Assembly (NCBI GenBank): GCA_013152945.1
Contig: JAADFL010000049.1
Location: 1 to 29,968 of the forward strand
DNA from: Deltaproteobacteria bacterium
GTDB lineage: Bacteria > Myxococcota_A > JAADFL01
Direction: 5' to 3'
DNA: 29,968 bases
How positions within the stretch are numbered: position 1 is the stretch's first letter; every line of letters begins with the position of its first letter. The position numbers were made by a program, and so were the translations under genes. Positions 7,690 through 16,100 of this stretch are shown piece by piece. The notes beneath the pieces are model-generated. The model was not told where the DNA came from, ran no database searches, and saw only the letters and a program-made list of their open reading frames with translations.

Positions 7690-8511
7690 TTAAAAGCCGC
7701 CCAATGCAATGCCGATAAGGTGTAATGTATCTTGTCCGTCGGTGACCACGCGGTAATGCAATCCCACTGTAAGCGGCATTTGGACAGGGCCGTAGTTGAG
7801 AAACACGCACAAGGAACCAACAAGGTAAAAACTTTCCGTGTTTACCAGTGTTTCAGCCTCTGCTTCCAAACCGAGTATGGAAAACGGCATGTAATAGCCC
7901 CTCAATACTATGGGCAAACCTATCATCGCATTTTCATCACCAATTCCCGGTTCTGAAACCTGCTCGACCCCGGCAAGCAAGATGAGACCCAAAATGCCTC
8001 GCGCATCTATGAATTGCTCTTTGCCCTTGGGATCGAGTTTTGGGAAATCGAAGTTCCTCCACAGGGACAAGGCTCCAAGGGCTTCAAGCCTGTAGTCGAT
8101 TTCTTCGTTCTTTATTTGCTTGGTAACCCCGTAGTTGAGCAGCTCCGTGTTGACTTCCGCGCCGAACATTCCATTTCCAAAGAATGAGCCTGTCCTCAAT
8201 CCAAGGTACATCGTGTCGGCTCCGCCCCCGGCTTGTGATTGGTTCGTGGCCCCTATTGAGAATCGAAGAGTGCCCCTTGGAGATGTGGGTATATCATCCA
8301 TATCCGAAAGCCACATGCCTGTCAGGATGGCAAGAGGCGGGACTGCGGCCACGGCCAGGCCAAAACCCGCGTTGTTCCAGAAATCGGGCAGGCCCGCAGG
8401 TTTGCCGCTGGCCATGGCTGCCGAAGGTACCAACAAACCTGCTGATATTGCCGCCCAAGTCATCATCCTTGCGGCGATTTGAAACCGGTTGGAAAGTTTT
8501 TCTAAGAGCAT
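7690..8511 (-). CDS. Predicted exported barrel-like envelope protein, unknown function
   Basis: I do not recognise this 273-residue protein. It has a signal peptide: basic start, then a hydrophobic run MMTWAAISAGLLVPSAAMAS with an AMA-S cleavage site. The mature part has alternating polar/hydrophobic strands rich in Gly and Tyr (for example TMYLGLRTGSFFGNGMFGAEV and YYMPFSILGLEAEAE) and ends in Phe (ALGGF), as outer-membrane beta-barrels often do. A possible membrane helix at residues about 50-65 (GFGLAVAAVPPLAILTGMW) is less usual for a barrel. ATG at 8511 is used because AGGAAG lies nine bases upstream; ATG 8517 and GTG 8520 are in frame but too close to that site. It lies between pgsA (27 bases) and the exchanger gene (24 bases). 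Confidence 0.7.
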   Translation of the reverse strand: MLLEKLSNRFQIAARMMTWAAISAGLLVPSAAMASGKPAGLPDFWNNAGFGLAVAAVPPLAILTGMWLSDMDDIPTSPRGTLRFSIGATNQSQAGGGADTMYLGLRTGSFFGNGMFGAEVNTELLNYGVTKQIKNEEIDYRLEALGALSLWRNFDFPKLDPKGKEQFIDARGILGLILLAGVEQVSEPGIGDENAMIGLPIVLRGYYMPFSILGLEAEAETLVNTESFYLVGSLCVFLNYGPVQMPLTVGLHYRVVTDGQDTLHLIGIALGGF

Positions 8512-8538
8512 CTGCATCACCTTCCTTTTCGAGCCTTG

Positions 8539-9123
8539 CTACCTGTTGCCTGCTGCCGGAAGTTGTTTTAGAGTCATCACATAAGGATACAGAGATGTCA
8601 CCGACAGGAGAGTAACGCCGCCAAGGAGTGCATAGCAGACGCTGCCGGTCCATATCTCCCAGGTCTTTTGCGAAATCGAGCCAAGTATAAAGGGATGTAA
8701 ACCCAGCGTGGTGACTATGATCTGGGACACGATACTTTGGGTTACGGTTTTGGCCTTGCCGATTTTTTTTGCCGCTACAACTATTCCCCTGGCATTACAG
8801 TAGGGCCTTAGAAAAGCGTTTTGGAATGATTCTCGTATTACTATCAATAATAACATCCATAGGGGCATGAGGCCCACCCAGGTAAAACAAAAAAACACAG
8901 TGACGAAGAAGGTGCTGTCAGCAATGGGATCGAGGAATTTTCCAAGGTCTGAAATCTCGCCTCGCTTTCTGGCGATCTTGCCGTCCATGACGTCTGAAAA
9001 CGCGGCCCACCACAATAGTGCCAGGCAAACCCACTTGCCGGCCGTTCCAAGGAACAAGAAAGACAAAAGGTAAATCGGCGCCGCTGCGAGCCTGGATACG
9101 GTCAGCTTGGTCGAAGTATTCAT
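8539..9123 (-). CDS. pgsA: CDP-alcohol phosphatidyltransferase, PgsA-like
   Basis: This 194-residue membrane protein carries the complete CDP-alcohol phosphotransferase motif D-x2-D-G-x2-A-R-x8-G-x3-D-x3-D: Asp44, Asp47-Gly48, Ala51-Arg52, Gly61, Asp65 and Asp69. The start MNTSTKLTVSRLAAAP is the usual N-terminus of phosphatidylglycerophosphate synthases, so ATG 9123 is chosen although the frame stays open for another 82 codons upstream. The likely reaction is CDP-diacylglycerol plus glycerol-3-phosphate to phosphatidylglycerophosphate in the inner membrane. Other alcohols (inositol, serine) share the motif, so substrate is less certain than family. A TTGACA box and a terminator lie just upstream, and a barrel-like protein gene follows. 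Confidence 0.85.
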   Translation of the reverse strand: MNTSTKLTVSRLAAAPIYLLSFLFLGTAGKWVCLALLWWAAFSDVMDGKIARKRGEISDLGKFLDPIADSTFFVTVFFCFTWVGLMPLWMLLLIVIRESFQNAFLRPYCNARGIVVAAKKIGKAKTVTQSIVSQIIVTTLGLHPFILGSISQKTWEIWTGSVCYALLGGVTLLSVTSLYPYVMTLKQLPAAGNR

Positions 9124-9130
9124 GGCCTGC

Positions 9131-9159
9131 AAGGTACCTGTGGCAGGACATGATGTCAA
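9131..9159 (-). promoter_or_regulatory. Candidate sigma70 promoter of pgsA
   Basis: On the minus strand a perfect TTGACA (9159-9154) is followed after 17 bases by TACCTT (9136-9131), a weak -10. Transcription would begin within a few bases of the pgsA ATG at 9123, giving a leaderless or nearly leaderless mRNA. No good ribosome site is visible before that ATG, which agrees. It lies just after a minus-strand terminator. Confidence 0.45.
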
Positions 9160-9182
9160 GAAAACCCGGTTCCCTGGCTCGA

Positions 9183-9219
9183 AACAAAAAAGCCGGCTCC
9201 ACAATTCATACTCCGGCTT
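9183..9219 (-). terminator. Minus-strand intrinsic terminator upstream of pgsA
   Basis: Read on the minus strand, AAGCCGG (9219-9213) and CCGGCTT (9196-9190) form a seven-pair stem with a 16-base loop, and a run TTTTTGTT follows directly. It ends about 60 bases before the pgsA start codon. Nothing recognised is transcribed into it, so it would end a short leader or small RNA starting in the 9220-9357 gap, or antisense transcription from the gene at 9358. Confidence 0.6.
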
Positions 9220-9286
9220 ATCACCAAGCTGTCGGAAGTTGCGAAATGCATTGGACGCGCACTGACTTGTGATCTCAACATGCAAA

Positions 9287-9317
9287 TATCTTGCGTATCC
9301 GGGATATCCTTGGTATC
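9287..9317. promoter_or_regulatory. Four TATC motifs at exact 9-base spacing, operator-like
   Basis: TATC occurs at 9287, 9296, 9305 and 9314 with five variable bases between copies. The array also contains the dyads TATCCgGGATA (9296-9306) and GGATATCC (9303-9310). It lies between pgsA (minus) and the large operon starting at 9358 (plus), 41 bases before that start. Its place and symmetry fit a transcription factor site, but no consensus is recognised. Confidence 0.4.
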
Positions 9318-9357
9318 CAAATCGTGAAAAGAGATATCGGCGGGATAGTGGTGTGTC

Positions 9358-12300
9358 TTGACGGAACATTGCATCAATAAATCCATATCGAGCCTGGTTC
9401 TTGCTTTTTCTCTCTTTTTTGCCACTGCCTTTTCACCAATGCTCGTTCGTGCGTCATTGGATTCTGCCGGGGATTCTGCCGGGGATTCTGCCGGGGATTC
9501 TGCCGGGACGGTGGAAGAACAACGCCTGGACGATTTGTCACGACAGGTAAAGGCTGAAGAAAGCAAAGCCACAACAGCCTTGTTACTGCACAAGATGTTT
9601 GATCTCTGGAGCTTTCTTCCAGGTGAGGAAAAACTCGTGCAGGTGTTGGCAGAGGTGGGAGCATCACAAAATGCTCACCCGCTCGTAAGGGACCATGCAA
9701 GGTACCTGGCGGCCAGACTTGCAAGGATCCGCGGTGATATAAAAACAGAAAGATCGCTCCTGTCCAGGATCGGGATTGTCCTTGACTACTATGTCTTGGG
9801 ACCTTTCTCCAACCAGGGAACAAGGTCCTTTCTTGCCAGGAAGAAGCCCGAGTTTGAAGGATTCAAACCCGGCAAGGATTACAAAGGAAAGGATAGGCCG
9901 GTAAAGTGGAGGAAATTTCCTGTTGCACTGGTGTCCGGGGGATCTGTTGACCTTGCCTATTACCTGAACCAGAAAAAAGAGGCATGCGCATACCTGGCTA
10001 CTGATATTGAAGCCGGGAGGAAAGTTCCGGCTTCATTTCGTATAGGTTTTTCCGGGCCGGCGGCTCTTTGGTTGTCCGGCAATCTCGTGTTTGCCTCCAC
10101 GGACAGGCACTATGCAGCATTAGACCAGGCGGCTGTTCCCGTGGTCCTGCAAAAGGGCTCGAATCCGGTTCTCGTCAAGACCTGCGCCGGTGACCAGGGC
10201 TGGGAAGTGATATTCAGGGTAACAAGGCCCAGGGGAGAGCCTGTTCCGGGCGTGTCTGTATCACTTGGGCCCAACCAGACAGGGCCGGTCGAACCGGGTG
10301 TGGGTCGGGTCGGGTTGCCTTTTGCAAGGAAGGCAGGACCGAACGAGACCAGGCCGGCAGACCTGGTCGACAAGCTGAGAAAGGAGGCGGAGTCGGGAAT
10401 ACCAAGTGCGGAACAGATACTGGATTTGGCTTATGCACTAAAAAAATTCATGCCATTCGACATGGAGCAGGAACTTGAAGTCAAGGCAGCCGAGACAGCA
10501 GTGGCCATGGCGCAGGACAATGCCCGTATTCTTTGTGATGCATCCAAATTGTTCAGGGATCCGAACAAGGCGAGAGGCATCCTGGAGATTGCACAGCATG
10601 TGAAACCCGAAGATGTCCGGGTTCTTTCATTGTCGGCAGAGCATGCATTATCGGCAGGTAGGTTTTTCGAGGCGGTTGACTTGGCAAAAAAGGCTGTTTC
10701 AGCGGATCCGGTGGACATGGAGGCCAGGCTGGTCCTGGCCAGAGTAATGTCTGCGGCGGGTTTGCCTGAAATAGGTATCAAGAACCTCTTGACCTTGGGA
10801 AATTACCGTTTACAGGCATTGGAGCCGGCCGTCCTGTTGCTCTCCCTGGCCGAACAGGCAGGGCTTGATAATATGGCGGATCAATGGGCGGAGAAAATAC
10901 TGGAAAGGGCTCCGGGCAACCGGGAGGCGTTGCAAAGGGTATTGGATCGTAATTTTGCTGCAGGTAATTTGGATGAATATCTGAAGAATTTGAGAAAGGC
11001 CCTGGAAATCAACCCTTCGGCCGAGGAGCTTTGGATTGATCTGGCCGGGGTCCTTCAGGCTAACAAGAGAGGGAGAGAGGCTCTCAAAACATTGGACAGG
11101 GCTATCGAATTGTCTCCCCAATCAGCGGAACTACATACATCGCTCGGAAGGATTTTGGATCTTCTCGGCAGGCACCAAAGAGCCGAATCCGAGTACAAGG
11201 CCAGTCTCGAATTAAGACCGCAGAACCCGGATTTAAGGGATTATCTCGAATTCAAATCACCGGCAACAAAGGGATTTTTCGAACGGTTCGAGAAAAAGGG
11301 AACTGCCTTTGTCCGGAATCTGGCACAAAATGTTCCTGTAAGTAAATATCCGGCGGACAAGTTGTTCGATCTCATTGTTACAAGGGTTCATGACAATGGG
11401 CTTGCATCCAGGTTCGAACAACTGGTAGTCAGGGTGAACAACAGCAACGGAGTTCGAAACTACAGTAGCAGAATGATACAATTTTCCCCGGAAAATCAAA
11501 GGGTTCGTATCTTGGCCGCACGGATATACCGCCCTGACGGCACAATTACAGAGGCATCCACTGTTTATGAGAAGTCTCTTTCAGATCCGTCCCACCGGAC
11601 TTATTACGATGTCAGGGCCAAGGTTGTAGAACTTCCTGAATTACACCCTGGAGATGTAGTGGAGCTGGAGACAATGATATCGGACCGGGGTGAAAACCTG
11701 TTCTCAAAGGAGTTCGGTGACATCGTGTCTTTTCAGGATGTTGTGCCGATCCACAGGATCCGGTACGTATTGTTGATGCCGTCCGGCCGAAAGGTATTCT
11801 TCAGCCGGTTGCCGAGGGGAGTAAAAAAAGAAGATCTGAAGCCACAAGAACAGGGCTTCAATGTATTTGCCTTTGAAGCTCGAGATATACCTCCCATAGA
11901 GCCGGAGCCGAATATGCCGGGCCTGGCCGAGGTATCCAGGTTACTGCATGTTTCCACGAGTGAGAGCTGGATCAAGCTTGGTAAGTGGTACGGAGGCCTG
12001 ATAAAGAATCAATTTTCACCGGATCAGGATCTCAAGAAACAGGTTGCCATGCTGACACAAGGTTTGACCGGTGCCAGGGCCAAGGTGGAAGCAATATATC
12101 AGTTCGTAGTCAGCAAGACGAGGTACGTGGCACTCGAGTTCGGCCGTCACAGCTATAAGCCATATCCTGCGTACCAGGTTTTGTCCAGGGGCTTTGGAGA
12201 TTGCAAGGACAAGGCTGTCTTGATGATTACCATGTTGAAACAAGCTGGAGTCAAGGCATATATGGCGTTGTTGAGAACCAGGCAACTCGGGTCATTGTCC

Positions 12301-13161
12301 CGCAGGCCGGCTTCTTTGAAACTGTTGAATCATGCAATAGTGTACGTCCCGGCCTTGAAGATGTTTATGGATCCGACTGCGGAGTGGTCCGGGCCGTACG
12401 AATTGCCGCCTGTAGATCAAGGTGTTTTCACCCTCCTGGTGTCACCCGATGGAGGGGCGGAAGTCGCTGTCACTCCCGTATCATCGCCCGCCGACAATGT
12501 TGAAGACCGGACCGAGGTGATTATCCTTGGTGCGGACGGAAGCGCTTTGATTAAAGGAAAGACGGTTGTAAAGGGCGGTTATGCGGGGGTTCAAAGAAGG
12601 CGTTACGAATCCAAGGCCGACAGGAAGGACAAGTACGAAGAGGCCATCTCATCCCTGTTGCCCGGAGCCAGAGTGGAAAAATTCAGTGTAAGCAATCCCA
12701 GGGACTTGTTGTCCCCATTCACAATGAATTACAAAGTCCAGGTTCCGAACTATGCAAAGCAGGACAATGGATCTTTGTCCCTGGTGTTTTCAGGTCACCC
12801 GTTAAGCTTTTCCCGGAATTTTGCAAGGCTTTCATCCAGGAGATATGATTTGCTGATTAACCTGCCCTTTCTGTACAAAGCCAGGGAATCAATCACAATT
12901 CCCAAGAAGTTTTCTTGTCATGTTCCACAAGGAGGAAAGGTTGAATCTCGTTTCGGCCAGGCATCTTTGACTTTTAGTTGCAGGGGGAGAAACATAGAGA
13001 TCAAGGGGGAAATGGCTATCCGGGTAAGAAGGGTAAAGGCCGCTGATTACCAGGCATTCAGGAAATTTGTTGGGCAGGTTGACGATCTCCTCTCAAGGAC
13101 TGTACGACTTGATATGCCGGATGACAAAGGTAAGCACGAAAAAGCCGGGGGCGATTCGTGA
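9358..13161 (+). CDS. Secreted TPR / DUF3857 / transglutaminase-like protein with intact triad
   Basis: This 1267-residue protein begins with a signal peptide (basic start, hydrophobic LVLAFSLFFATAF, cleavage near VRA-S at 32). An in-frame TAG at 9346 leaves TTG 9358 as the first start that keeps this peptide. A DSAG repeat of four units follows directly. Next come an N-terminal beta-rich region with a 'YVLGPFSN' motif (about residues 135-300), TPR-like helices (about 400-640), a DUF3857 domain (about 690-870) and a transglutaminase-like core. The core triad is readable: Cys949 in GDCKDKA, His992 in LNHAIVY, Asp1005 in FMDPTAE. A beta-rich C-terminal domain ends the protein. The family's substrates are unknown; amide bond formation or cleavage in the periplasm is the general expectation. 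Its stop overlaps the next, paralogous gene by four bases. Confidence 0.88.
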   Translation: MTEHCINKSISSLVLAFSLFFATAFSPMLVRASLDSAGDSAGDSAGDSAGTVEEQRLDDLSRQVKAEESKATTALLLHKMFDLWSFLPGEEKLVQVLAEVGASQNAHPLVRDHARYLAARLARIRGDIKTERSLLSRIGIVLDYYVLGPFSNQGTRSFLARKKPEFEGFKPGKDYKGKDRPVKWRKFPVALVSGGSVDLAYYLNQKKEACAYLATDIEAGRKVPASFRIGFSGPAALWLSGNLVFASTDRHYAALDQAAVPVVLQKGSNPVLVKTCAGDQGWEVIFRVTRPRGEPVPGVSVSLGPNQTGPVEPGVGRVGLPFARKAGPNETRPADLVDKLRKEAESGIPSAEQILDLAYALKKFMPFDMEQELEVKAAETAVAMAQDNARILCDASKLFRDPNKARGILEIAQHVKPEDVRVLSLSAEHALSAGRFFEAVDLAKKAVSADPVDMEARLVLARVMSAAGLPEIGIKNLLTLGNYRLQALEPAVLLLSLAEQAGLDNMADQWAEKILERAPGNREALQRVLDRNFAAGNLDEYLKNLRKALEINPSAEELWIDLAGVLQANKRGREALKTLDRAIELSPQSAELHTSLGRILDLLGRHQRAESEYKASLELRPQNPDLRDYLEFKSPATKGFFERFEKKGTAFVRNLAQNVPVSKYPADKLFDLIVTRVHDNGLASRFEQLVVRVNNSNGVRNYSSRMIQFSPENQRVRILAARIYRPDGTITEASTVYEKSLSDPSHRTYYDVRAKVVELPELHPGDVVELETMISDRGENLFSKEFGDIVSFQDVVPIHRIRYVLLMPSGRKVFFSRLPRGVKKEDLKPQEQGFNVFAFEARDIPPIEPEPNMPGLAEVSRLLHVSTSESWIKLGKWYGGLIKNQFSPDQDLKKQVAMLTQGLTGARAKVEAIYQFVVSKTRYVALEFGRHSYKPYPAYQVLSRGFGDCKDKAVLMITMLKQAGVKAYMALLRTRQLGSLSRRPASLKLLNHAIVYVPALKMFMDPTAEWSGPYELPPVDQGVFTLLVSPDGGAEVAVTPVSSPADNVEDRTEVIILGADGSALIKGKTVVKGGYAGVQRRRYESKADRKDKYEEAISSLLPGARVEKFSVSNPRDLLSPFTMNYKVQVPNYAKQDNGSLSLVFSGHPLSFSRNFARLSSRRYDLLINLPFLYKARESITIPKKFSCHVPQGGKVESRFGQASLTFSCRGRNIEIKGEMAIRVRRVKAADYQAFRKFVGQVDDLLSRTVRLDMPDDKGKHEKAGGDS
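9460..9507 (+). repeat. Four perfect 12-base tandem repeats (DSAG)
   Basis: The unit gattctgccggg occurs four times without mismatch and encodes DSAG each time. The array begins two codons after the predicted signal peptidase site. Perfect identity at the DNA level suggests recent expansion; a change in copy number would keep the frame. Confidence 0.95.
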
Positions 13162-16100
13162 AACAAGCAACAAAAGCATTACCGGCCTTGTTTGTTGTTA
13201 TGGCAGTGGTGTCATGTGGCCGGTCCGGTTTACTTGTGCCGGCATTTTCTCCGTTCGATTCTTCTCTTATGGCAGTGCCGTCGAAAAGGGCTGCAGTACA
13301 AGGCTGGCAACTTGTACTCGCTGGAAACAGGGTGGAAGCCATGCGTTTCTTCAAGAGAGGGGGAAGCGCCGAGGCATTGGCAGGCAGGGCTATTCTTGAT
13401 TATAGTGCAGGAAATTACCTTGATGAAGGCGATGCATGGCTGGAATTGATTTCCAAATTTGCGTTCCATCCACTGGCAATGGTTGCTGCAGCGAGGCTGG
13501 AGCGTCTGACCAGGACCGGTACACGGTTCGACAGTGATATTGTAAGAGTGGCAACCAGAACACTGAACCAAACAGTAAAAATGGATCCATGGGCCAGGTA
13601 CTGGCTGAGGGTGATGCTGGCGCGGGTGATGGACCGCTCCAAGAGGAGCCGGGAGGCCGGAAAAATCAGGTCTGGTATTGGTTATCTGAAAAATTGGTCA
13701 CAGACCGGTCCCTTTGGCAGGTATCCCAGCCTTGAGAGCTTTGATGCATATTGGCCGAATCCGAAAGCGGGAAAGTCAGGGAAAAATGTTACAGGCCCGG
13801 GTTTGCCTAAAAATCCGTTCTTTACCGCCGCAAGGATCTTTCATCCGGCTGAAACCAACCTGGGCCAGGTTGTTTTCCATTCAGTGCCTGCCAGGGGAGG
13901 CGTTTTTTACGCACGAACCGTATTTGAAAACAGCAAGACAGAGACAGCCTGGTTCTGCATGTCGAGTTCAAGCTCGTTTGCCCTGTTTCTGGATGGAAAG
14001 AAGTTGTTCGCCCGGGACAGGTACAGGAATTACACTCCCGACGCAAGGTGCGTGCCGGTGAAACTTGCTCCTGGAAATCACTTGGTAGTGACGTCCGTGA
14101 TATCGGACATGATATCTCCTTCATTCACTTTGTTTGTTCAGCCGTTGGACAAGGGCGCAGAACCATTACGCCAGCCAAAACGCTATACCAGTGATTTCAC
14201 GGGCCGTCGTTGGGCCGGGTTCGACCGGCAAACAGGATATCTTTATACGGAAAAACATTTTTCCACTGAAATTTCCCTTTATCCAAAGAACCCGTTGCCG
14301 AGGCTGTGGTTTGCACTTGTAGAGCTTTTCTTGGGGGATGAAGTCGGCGCGGAAAAGAGTATGAGCAAGGCCTTGGAAATTGCAGGGCATTCCGGTGTTA
14401 TTGATTTCCTTGCGGCCAGGATGGTGCTGGTAGACCATGCATTGCCTGTGCAGGAAAGAAGGGCTGCGGCAAGAGCAGGATTCGAGACCTGCCGCAAGGA
14501 GGACCCGGGCGCGGCCGCCTGTCTGTACTGGCTTTCTATTCTTGAAGGTATGGAGGGACGGCCGAAAAAACAATTGAGCCTCTTGAAACAAGCTTTGGCC
14601 AATCAGCCTGACGCATGGCTGTGGTTGATTCGACTTCATAAGATATTGGCCCGCATGGGCTGGAAGGCCGAGGCTGAGGATGCTTTGGATTCGCTCAAAG
14701 CCGTGGATCCCGGTGCTGCTGTTGATTTGCAGCGAAGATGGGCCAACAGGAACAGGCGATTTCATGAATCCGGTGAGTTGACGAAACTCTGGGCTTCCAT
14801 GAATCCAAGGAGCATTGTTGCTGCAAGGAAATCGGCAAGGGCTGGGCAAGTGACCACTGCCTTGGCAGAGGTGGAGCGAATCTTGTCCGGCATGGGGCCG
14901 TCACACTGGTTGCTTAAATTCAAGGCCGGTCTGCTGGCGGAAATTGCGGAATATGGAAAAGCGGCCGGAATACTTCTGAAAATGCCGTGGGAATTACCAT
15001 CCGACCTTAAAAAAGCGGCCATGTACGAGGCAATGGCCGGGGACATGAAAGAAGCATACAAGAATATCCTGCGAGGCGTCAGACTGCAGCCCGAAGGAGG
15101 CGGGTTGACATTGCAGGCTGCGATCATGTCAGGGGTGACTCCTTTGCAGGAATTTCGTTTGGATGCGGAAAAAATACTCTCCGGCTTGAAGGCTGTGGAC
15201 ATCGGTGCAGCTTCACATGGCGCTTCGGCGGAGTTGTTGCTGGATCAATATGTGTTGGATTTATCGCGGCCCGGTCCGGGTATAGAACTAGTGCATACAC
15301 TGAGGAGGATTCTGACCAAGAAGGCAGTACAGGAAATGGGTGAGGTAAGGGTGCCGCAGGATGCATGGTTGTTGAACTTGAGGGTGATAAAACCGGACGG
15401 ACATATTCTCGAGCCCGAGGATATCGCCGGCAAGGATACGGTAAGTTTGCCCGGTCTCGAACCCGGCGATGCAATTGATTTCGAGTACCTGTCAGAGGCG
15501 CCGTATTCTTCGGTTTTTGCAGGAGGCTTTCTTTCCGATGCCTTCTTTTTCAGAACCAACAGGGAGCCGGTTCGACATTCCCAGGTTATAATCAGGGCCG
15601 GCCCGGGACAGGATCTGGAAATAAATCTTTTCAACCATGCCAAGGAGCCGGTAGTAAAAGACAATCCGGATGGAGGTAAGACATATACATGGGAAGCCCA
15701 TGACCTGGATCCAATTCCGCCCGAACCGGTTTCGGTCCCGGCAATGGAATACCTGCCCTACCTGAAGGTGGGAATGAATGTAACCAGGCGGGATCTTTAT
15801 AAGGTCTTGTCTTCCCTGGTGCCTGAACGGGTCAGGTTGGATCGGAGAATACGGGAGTTTGCTGAAAAAGCGGTGCATGGCATGAATGCCCCTAGGGACA
15901 AGACCAGGGCCGTATTCAAAGCAGTATTGAAAAAGGTGATATCGGATTCCGGCGGTATCAGGAGCTCTGCCGCATATACCCTGGCCAGGGGAAAGGGCAG
16001 CAGGGTGATGCTGTTGACTGCGGCATTGAGGGCTGTGGGCGTACCCGCCGACGTGGTGGCTGTAAAGCCGTTTAGCGCTCCGAGACCGCATGCAACGGAT

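Noticed and set aside
9124-9369. An 82-codon N-terminal extension of PgsA, open in frame
   Set aside because: The family begins at MNTSTKLTVSRL. The extension overlaps the start of the divergent gene, contains a terminator-like hairpin and a TTGACA promoter, and has no good ribosome site.
9460-9507. CRISPR-like array
   Set aside because: The 12-base units are directly adjacent without spacers and encode protein in frame.
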